From contig CAIIXF020000008.1 of the NCBI GenBank assembly GCA_903813345.2, positions 24,102,822 to 24,166,821 of the forward strand: 64,000 nt of DNA, written 5' to 3'. Under the pieces are notes generated by a model. The model saw only the letters and a program-made list of their open reading frames with translations. It was not told the DNA's origin and ran no database searches. A program made the translations under genes and the position numbers. The first letter of the stretch is position 1. Every line of letters starts with the position of its first letter. Positions 56,152-64,000 of this stretch are shown in pieces. Origin of the DNA: Owenia fusiformis (lineage: Eukaryota; Annelida; Polychaeta; Sabellida; Oweniidae).

Positions 56152-56829
56152 TATATTGTAATCAGTTTGCCGGACAGGTGGGCGTCCCGAATAATCTTGT
56201 CTACAGGTTTCCAGCCAAACCGTTTGAGGAATTCATTTGAAATTCTCAGGGATGTGTCTACCTATGAAAGTTTAGAACTGACTAGTTTTTCGGCATTCTG
56301 GGTAAAAATTAAGGCGGCCATTTTGGATTTTCCATCCTAAAATCTTGTCTGTCAAGGCTTGTCTACAGGTTTCCAGCCAAACCGTTTGAGGGATTCATTT
56401 GAAATTTTCAGGGATGTTTCTTTCTTATATATAGGAACAATTATACCCAGTTTCCAGCAATCAGGAAATGTATTTGTCTCCAAGAAAATAGTGAATAGTT
56501 TAACTAGTTCAACATCGATAGAGTCAGCCACAAGTTTCAACATTTTGTTAGTGATATTGTCTTCTCCACCTTTTTTAGATGAATTAAGGTTCCGTAAGTT
56601 ATCATTTATATTTTTTCGAGAAATATTTAAGTAAGTCAAAGATTCATTTGTTTTCATAGGACAGGGCGGCAATGACTTATCAATTATATTATGGTGGAAC
56701 TTAGTCATGAACTTATTTAAACAAGCATTTGCTTTTCCAAAGTCATCATCAATAATTTTATCATTTACACTGTATCTCAAGAAGAGGAATGCCTGTAAAA
56801 AACTGGGTTCCTATAAGTTTCTTTATAAT

Positions 56830-57262
56830 AACGCAGATGCGAGTAAGTAGTTACCAGTTTCACCACCAGGTGGCTCGTTCGGGTCAGATAGCATGGCGAG
56901 TATAGTAGAATGTTCCCTTTAACTTAAATTACATCTGTTTTAGTGGTTCAATTTTCATATAACCCTTATGTATCTAATTGTTATGTGAATTAAAATATGT
57001 CCAGTAAAAGAAATTTTTATCTGTCCAATACAAGAAAAGATATTTCTCTTTTTGCGATTTTGTAACATGGGGTCTATGGGGAATCAACCCGAGCAAGAAG
57101 TCACATTTTCAAAAAAATTAAATTTTCAAAGTTAATAAACAATTTTCGAAATCATATTTGTAGATGTACTTTTACATGTAGATTTCAAATATGATATCAC
57201 TTTGACTGACTTTTGAATATTTAATGACGTAAATCAAGATTTTTTCTACTCGCATCTAGTCT
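56830..57262. mobile_element. 433-bp MITE with empty site in the sister duplicate
   Basis: It starts AACGCAGATGCGAGTA and ends TACTCGCATCTAGTCT, with GATGCGAGTA as short TIRs. The undivided sequence TTTATAATTGTCC is present at about 55975-55985. Compared with it, only AT is duplicated (56828-56829, 57263-57264). It is non-coding. The insertion happened after the 838-bp duplication. Confidence 0.8.
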
Positions 57263-57479
57263 ATTGTCCAGTAGTTTAGGCCATTTGCTGCTTCTTCATC
57301 CACGTTATTACAAAGTTTATCTTGATAGTTGTTCTTTGAGTCAGTAATTAATTTGGTAAGATATGCGTTTTGCTTTTTAAATTGGTTGATGTTTAAGTCA
57401 TTGCTGTCTTTTTTATCGCACCCTCAGGTGCTATTTTGTAATCAGTTTGCCGGGCGGTTGGGCAGGCAGGCGGGCGGGC

Positions 57480-60400
57480 GTCCCAAATAATCTTGTCTAC
57501 AGGTTTCCAGCCAAACCGTTTGAGGAATTCATTTGAAATTCTCAGGGATGTGTCTACCTATGAAAGTTGAGAACTGATTAGTTTTTCGGCATTCTGGGTA
57601 AATGTTAAGGCGGCCATTTCGGATTTTACGTCCTAAAATCTTGTCCGTCAAGGCTTGTCTACAGGTTTCCAGCCAAACCGTTTGAGGGATTCATTTGAAA
57701 TTTTCAGGGATGTTTCTACCTATGAAAGTTTAGAACTGATTAGTTTTTTTGAATTCTGGGTAAACAGTTGATAATAAGGCAGCCATTTTGGATTTTCCGT
57801 CCTAATATCTTGTCTGTCAAGGCTTGTCTACAGGTTTCCAGCCAAACCGTTTGAGGGATTCATTTGAAATTCTCAGGGATGTTTCTACCTATGAAAGTTT
57901 AGAACTGATCAGTTTTTTGGCATTCTGGGTAAATGTGAAGGCGGCCATTTTGGATTTTCTGTCCTAAAATCTTGTCTGTCAAGGCTTGTCTACAGGTTTC
58001 CAGCCAAACTGTTTGAGGGATTCATTTGAAATTCTCAGGGATGTTTTCACCTATGAAAGTTTAGAACTGATAAGTTTTTCCGTATTCTGGGTAAATGTTA
58101 AAGCGTCCATTTTGGATTTTCTGTCCTAAAATCTTGTCTGTCAAGGCTTGTCTACAGGTTTCCAGCCAAACCGTTTGAGGGATTCATTTGAAATTCTCAG
58201 GGATGTTTCTACCTATGAAAGTTTAGAACTGATTAGTTTTTCGGCATTCTGGGTAAATGTTAAGGTGGCCATTTTGGATTTTCCGCCCTAAAATCTTGTC
58301 TGTCAAGGTTTGTCTACAGGTTTCCAGCCAAACCGTTTGAGGGATTCATTTGAAATTCTCAGGGATGTTTGTACCTATGAAAGTTTAGAACTGATTAGTT
58401 TTTCGACATTCTGGGTAAATGTTAAGGCAGCCATTTTGGATTTTCCATCCTAAAATCTTGTCTGTCAAGGCTTGTCTACAGGTTTCCAGCCAAACTGTTT
58501 GAGGGATTCATTTGAAATTCTCAGGGATGTTTGTACCTATGAAAGTTTAGAACTGATTAGTTTTTCGACATTCTGGATAAATGTTAAGATGGCCATTTTG
58601 GATTTCCGTCCTTAAATCTTGTCTGTCGAGGCTTGTCTATAGGTTTCCAGCCAAACTGTTTGAGGGATTCATTTGAAATTCTCAGGGATGATTGTACCTA
58701 TGAAAGTTTAGAACCGATTAGTTTTTCAGCATTCTGGGTAAATGTTAAGGCGGCCATTTTGGATTTTCCGTCCCAAAATCTTGTCTGTCAACGCTTGTCT
58801 ACAGTTTATCAGCCAAACCGTTTGAGGGATTCATTTGAAATTCTCTGAGATGTTTCTACCTATGAAAGTTTAGAACTGATTAGTTTTTCGGCATTCTGGG
58901 TAAATGTTAAGGCGGCCATTTTTGATTTTCCGTCCTAATATCTTGTCTGTCAAGGCTTGTCTACAGGTTTCCAGCCAAACTGTTTGAGGGATTCATTTGA
59001 AATTCTCAGGGATGTTTCTACCTATGAAAGTTTAGAACTGATCAGTTTTTTGGCATTCTGGGTAAATGTTAAGGCGGCCATTTTGGATTTTCTGTCCTAA
59101 AATCTTGTCTGTCAAGGCTTGTCTACAGGTTTCCAGCCAAACCGTTTGAGGGATTCATTTGAAATTCTCAGGGATGTTTCTACCTATGAAAGTTTAGAAC
59201 TGATTAGTTTTTCGGCATTCTGGGTAAATGTTAAGGTGGACATTTTGGATTTTCCGTCCCAAAATCTTGTCTGTCAAGGCTTGTGTACAGGTTTCCAGCC
59301 AAACCGTTTGAGGGATTCATTTGAAATTCTCAGGGATGGTTTTACCTATGAAAGTTTAGAACTGATTAGTTTTTCGGCATTCTTGGTAAATGTTAAAGCG
59401 TCCATTTTGGATTTTACGTCCTAAAATCTTGTCTGTCAAGGCTTGTCTACAGGTTTCCAGCCAAACTGTTTGAGGGATTCATTTATTATTCTCAGGGATG
59501 TTTCTACCTATGAAAGTTTAGAACTGATTAGTTTTTCGGCATTCTGGGTAAATGTTAAGGTGGCCATTTTGGATTTTCCGCCCTAAAATCTTGTCTGTCA
59601 AGGTTTGTCTACAGGTTTCCAGCCAAACCGTTTGAGGGCTTCATTTGAAATTCTCAGGGATGTTTGTACCTATGAAAGTTTAGAACTGATTAGTTTTTCG
59701 ACATTCTGGATAAATGTTAAGATGGCCATTTTGGATTTCCGTCCTTAAATCTTGTCTGTCAAGGCTTGTCTATAGGTTTCCAGCCAAACCATTTGAGGGA
59801 TTCATTTGAAATTCTCAGGGATGTTTGTACCTATGAAAGTTTAGAACTGATTAGTTTTTCAGCATTCTGGGTAAATGTTAAGGCGGCCATTTTGGATTTT
59901 CCGTCCCAAAATCTTGTCTGTCAAGGCTTGTCTCCAGTTTTCCAGCCAAACCATTTGAGGGATTCATTTGAAATTCTCAGGGATGTTTCTACCTATGAAA
60001 GTTTAGAACTAGTTAGTTTTTTGGCATTCTGGGTAAATGTTAAGGCAGCCATTTTGGATTTTCCGTCCTAAAATCTTGTCTGTCAAGTCTTGTCTACAGG
60101 TTTCCAGCCAAATCGTTTGAGGGATTCATTTGAAATTCTCAGGGATGATTTTACCTGTGAAAGTATAGAACTGATCAGTTTTTTGGCATTCTGGGTAAAT
60201 GTTAAGGCGGCCATTTTGGATTTTCTGTCCTAAAATCTTGTCTGTCAAGGCTTGTCTACAGGTTTCCAGCCAAACCGTTTGAGGGATTCATTTGAAATTC
60301 TCAGGGATGTTTCTACCTATGAAAGTTTAGAACTGATTAGTTTTTCGGCATTCTGGGTAAATGTTAAGGTGGCCATTTTGGATTTTCCGCCCTAAAATCT

Positions 60401-62525
60401 TGTCTGTCAAGGTTTGTCTACAGGTTTCCAGCCAAACCGTTTGAGGGATTCATTTGAAATTCTCAGGGATGTTTGTACCTATGAAAGTTTAGAACTGATT
60501 AGTTTTTCGACATTCTGGGTAAATGTTAAGGCAGCCATTTTGGATTTTCCGTCCTAAAATCTTGTCTGTCAAGGCTTGTCTACAGGTTTCCAGCCAAACT
60601 GTTTGAGGGATTCATTTGAAATTCTCAGGGATGTTTGTACCTATGAAAGTTTAGAACTGATTAGTTTTTCGACATTCTGGATAAATGTTAAGATGGCCAT
60701 TTTGGATTTCCGTCCTTAAATCTTGTCTGTCAAGGCTTGTCTATAGGTTTCCAGCCAAACTGTTTGAGGGATTCATTTGAAATTCTCAGGGATGATTGTA
60801 CCTATGAAAGTTTAGAACCGATTAGTTTTTCAGCATTCTGGGTAAATGTTAAGGCGGCCATTTTGGATTTTCCGTCCCAAAATCTTGTCTGTCAACGCTT
60901 GTCTACAGTTTATCAGCCAAACCGTTTGAGGGATTCATTTGAAATTCTCTGAGATGTTTCTACCTATGAAAGTTTAGAACTGATTAGTTTTTCGGCATTC
61001 TGGGTAAATGTTAAGGCGGCCATTTTTGATTTTCCGTCCTAATATCTTGTCTGTCAAGGCTTGTCTACAGGTTTCCAGCCAAACTGTTTGAGGGATTCAT
61101 TTGAAATTCTCAGGGATGTTTCTACCTATGAAAGTTTAGAACTGATCAGTTTTTTGGCATTCTGGGTAAATGTTAAGGCGGCCATTTTGGATTTTCTGTC
61201 CTAAAATCTTGTCTGTCAAGGCTTGTCTACAGGTTTCCAGCCAAACCGTTTGAGGGATTCATTTGAAATTCTCAGGGATGTTTCTACCTATGAAAGTTTA
61301 GAACTGATTAGTTTTTCGGCATTCTGGGTAAATGTTAAGGTGGACATTTTGGATTTTCCGTCCCAAAATCTTGTCTGTCAAGGCTTGTGTACAGGTTTCC
61401 AGCCAAACCGTTTGAGGGATTCATTTGAAATTCTCAGGGATGGTTTTACCTATGAAAGTTTAGAACTGATTAGTTTTTCGGCATTCTTGGTAAATGTTAA
61501 AGCGTCCATTTTGGATTTTACGTCCTAAAATCTTGTCTGTCAAGGCTTGTCTACAGGTTTCCAGCCAGACCGTTTGAGGGATTCATTTATAATTCTCAGG
61601 GATGTTTCTACCTATGAAAGTTTAGAACTGATTAGTTTTTCGGCATTCTGGGTAAATGTTAAGGTGGCCATTTTGGATTTTCCGCCCTAAAATCTTGTCT
61701 GTCAAGGTTTGTCTACAGGTTTCCAGCCAAACCGTTTGAGGGATTCATTTGAAATTCTCAGGGATGTTTGTACCTATGAAAGTTTAGAACTGATTAGTTT
61801 TTCGACATTCTGGATAAATGTTAAGATGGCCATTTTGGATTTCCGTCCTTAAATCTTGTCTGTCAAGGCTTGTCTATAGGTTTCCAGCCAAATCATTTGA
61901 GGGATTCATTTGAAATTCTCAGGGATGTTTGTACCTATGAAATTTAGAACTGATTAGTTTTTCAGCATTCTGGGTAAATGTTAAGGCGGCCATTTTGGAT
62001 TTTCCGTCCCAAAATCTTGTCTGTCAAGGCTTGTCTACAGTTTTCCAGCCAAACCATTTGAGGGATTCATTTGAAATTCTCAGGGATGTTTCTACCTATG
62101 AAAGTTTAGAACTAGTTAGTTTTTTGGCATTCTGGGTAAATGTTAAGGCAGCCATTTTGGATTTTCCGTCCTAAAATCTTGTCTGTCAAGTCTTGTCTAC
62201 AGGTTTCCAGCCAAATCATTTGAGGGATTCATTTGAAATTCTCAGGGATGATTTTACCTGTGAAAGTATAGAACTGATTAGTTTTTTGGCATTCTGGGTA
62301 AATGTTAAGGCGGCCATTTTGGATTTTCCGTCCTAAAATCTTGTCTGTCAAGGCTTGTCTACAGGTTTCCAGCCAAACAGTTTGAGGGATTCATTTGAAA
62401 TTCTCAGGGATGTTTCTACCTATAAAAGTTTAGAACCGATTAGTTTTTCGGCATTCTTGGTAAATGTTAAGGTGGCCATTTTGGATTTTTCGTCCTAAGA
62501 TCGTGTCTGTGAAGGGTTGTTTAAA
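57480..62525. repeat. 162-bp satellite array with 13-unit higher-order repeat
   Basis: About 31 units of period 162 bp follow the pattern CTTGTCTACAGGTTTCCAGC, AAACCGTTTGAGGGATTCAT, CTCAGGGATGTTTCTACCTA, AGTTTAGAACTGATTAG, CATTCTGGGTAAATGTTAAG, GCGGCCATTTTGGATTTTCC. Since 162 is divisible by 3, long open frames arise but are not genes. From about 58130 the variants repeat with a period of 2104 bp (13 units): 58130-60233 and 60234-62337 are near-identical. The array ends at about 62525 in AAAAAAAAGAATTTCCC. Relatives of the unit are at 27290-27910 and 44690-45120. Confidence 0.92.
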
Positions 62526-64000
62526 AAAAAGAATTTCCCATTGAGAGCAATGTTAAATTAAAACATTATTTTTAGAAATAACTAAATGGTCAATCTTTCC
62601 ATTTTTCACATATTTTGTAATACATCAGTATATCTTTAGTTACAATAAAAGAAAAAATTAAGTTGGGGCAAAAATGACTGCACATTGTTTGCAGTACATA
62701 TGGATAATGAGACAAGAGTAGTGGCTGGGGAAAGTGGTTGGAAATTTTTGTACTATAATATAAATATAGTCATAATGACTGTGAAATCAGTGAAGATCTG
62801 TTTCTTAAATGTATCGATATCTCTAGGCTCCAGGGTGTAAGCTGAAATATCTGTGAATGAGACTTGGTAGCCAAGAAGCCATAGAGCCCTGATTGGTTAC
62901 TGGGTAGTTTCGGAAGTTTAAAAGGTTAAATATTGCATCGCCACACAAATCTCCTAACGAAGCATTAGGGTCATAATATTTCTACAGAATCAGTTTGTAG
63001 AGGAACACATTTGATCTTATCAAGTCATCTCCTAAATTTAAAATGTGTGTATACATGTACATTCTCCAATGATACATTGTGACAATGATACATCACACTG
63101 ATATTTTGAAATTCTGTCATGTTTTATTTGTATTTCACAACTATCTTGTATTTAAATTTTACGATGCTGCAATTGTATTTTACAACTACTTTGTATTTTT
63201 GAGATCAATTGATGATTATAATGTTAGACTTTATGTCAATGTCCAGACTGTATGCCAACCTCTCTAGTATGTGATTATACTAGATTTCATTAATGATACA
63301 TGTACTAAATTGAAAACTTACTTATATCTAAAGTCCTATATTTTAATAGTAATGAAATGTCACCTAACATTTGATGATGTTTTGAATGCATTGATTTGGT
63401 GTCTATCAATACATGTTTTTAACTTAATGCTGCAAAATGATAAAATTTACCACATCCACTTTATTAGTACTTCACCACTAAAATAAGTGTATTACAATAT
63501 AGCACATAGCTTTAAAATGTTGTTAGAATACTACTTTGAGCTGTTTTAAGCTGTCATATTTTGCCTGAAGCTGCAAAATAAAATTGGCAAGACAAAAATT
63601 CTGTATCTTTTTCCTATTCATTGTATTTTCTCTGAGACCAATAAGGGTATCAACCTATACCTTTAGGATAGTATTCATATTTGTACTAGCAATGTATGGT
63701 GTAGAAATCAGAACAATAGCTCATATATCCTTTGAGTTGTGAACTAACTTCATAGTACCCCCTAGAATATTTTCCTAGGGGGGTAAAAATGCCAAAATTC
63801 AGTGTCATGGCCATCCCATTGAGCACTTGTCTTTTGATATCTTTATCAGAATGAAAAACTGATCTAGTAGTAAAAATAGGTCTGTCACTTTTTCTAAAAA
63901 AAAATGCCTCAAAAACTTGAATTATTTAAATTGGAACCTGTCTTTCAAAAGTGATCATCAGAGTTTAGATTCAAGATTACCTTCAATCACTCTGTCAATG
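62526..64000. other. Intron stretch; 63480-63800 matches 6860-7170
   Basis: No exon of WDR27 was found here. 63480-63800 shares TACTACTT(T/G)GAGC, CTGAAGCTGCAAAA.., GTAGAAATCAG and a terminal hairpin CCCCCTAG..CTAGGGGG followed by GTAAAAA (63757-63787) with the repeat at 6860-7170. The remaining part is AT-rich and featureless. Confidence 0.55.

Larger units (their letters stand above)
55583..57718. repeat. ~838-bp tandem duplication joining LINE and satellite sequence
   Basis: Copy 1 is about 55583-56419 (LINE 5' part, hairpin head, 1.5 satellite units). Copy 2 begins at 56420 in mid-word (GGATGTTTC to TTCTTATATATAGG) and ends at about 57717, where GGATGTTTC continues into TACCTATG. Copy 2 differs by the 433-bp insertion at 56830-57262 and an expanded GGCGGGCGGGCG run at 57465. 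Confidence 0.85.

Noticed and set aside
58633-61528. Repeated 71- and 101-residue open frames (GFQPN.LRDSFEIL..)
   Set aside because: The 162-bp satellite unit is divisible by three, so frames stay open by periodicity; identical frames recur at +2104 bp with the higher-order block.
57480-62525. CRISPR-like or tandem protein-repeat gene
   Set aside because: Contiguous satellite of period 162 bp with GCCATTTT core; no spacers, no start or stop consistent with a repeat protein.

Overview
The window looks like AT-rich nuclear DNA of an invertebrate animal. It has spliced protein-coding exons with GT..AG borders, introns of up to 19 kb, and many kinds of eukaryotic mobile element (APE-type LINEs, DIRS-like, Penelope-like, mariner, pogo, PIF/Harbinger, foldback elements). 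I see no bacterial-type genes, operons, tRNA or rRNA genes. Frequent TACATGTA-type words and the repeat content would suit a marine invertebrate (mollusc, brachiopod or hemichordate type), but the phylum cannot be fixed from this sequence.

The only host gene I can support is a WDR27 orthologue on the + strand. Eight exons are recognisable (8021-8130, 11834-11926, 31295-31473, 33008-33141, 33403-33500, 45319-45440, 51900-51997, 53423-53525). They join in a consistent reading phase and encode the middle to C-terminal part of the protein, a beta-propeller WD40 protein. The N-terminal exons lie to the left of the window, or were not recognised in 1-8020. The last WD repeat(s) must lie beyond 64000. 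Almost everything else is intron filled with repeats.

Layout. 1-8 kb: dispersed repeats, a MITE with subterminal motifs (685-1940), and a Penelope-like RT fragment split by a mariner element (4145-5236). 8.3-10 kb: 5'-truncated LINE on the minus strand. 11 kb: LINE fragment. 12.9-22.4 kb: a probable Harbinger-type transposon (Myb-like remnant on the left, transposase remnant on the right, matching ends), expanded by later insertions that include a 4.4-kb giant foldback with a G-rich minisatellite core. 22.56-24.4 kb: a nearly intact DDE transposon. 26.5-28 kb: a hairpin-headed element with internal repeats. 29.4-30.65 kb: long-TIR DNA element copy A. 33.9-35.1 kb: DIRS-like ORF1 remnant. 35.1-36.2 kb: GCCATTTT tandem array. 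36.3-41.6 kb: a DIRS-like RT fragment containing a MITE that itself contains a LINE. 41.7-42.1 kb: Penelope-like fragment. 42.66-45.1 kb: a second hairpin-headed element carrying a 534-bp unit three times. 45.8-46.6 kb: pogo-like MITE. 50.0 kb: 153-bp MITE with a 10-bp target duplication. 53.6-56.1 kb: decayed LINE on the minus strand. 56.1-62.5 kb: a hairpin-headed element whose 162-bp unit has grown into a satellite with a 13-unit higher-order repeat.

The most unusual pattern is a dispersed class of sequences that start with a short perfect or near-perfect hairpin. The stem sequence changes from copy to copy while base pairing is kept. The hairpin is bordered by TTTTTAT on one side and ATATTGT on the other, and is usually followed by GTCC-type microsatellite and ~160-bp units containing GCCATTTTGGATTTT. 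This class supplies three of the main repeat blocks in the gene's introns.
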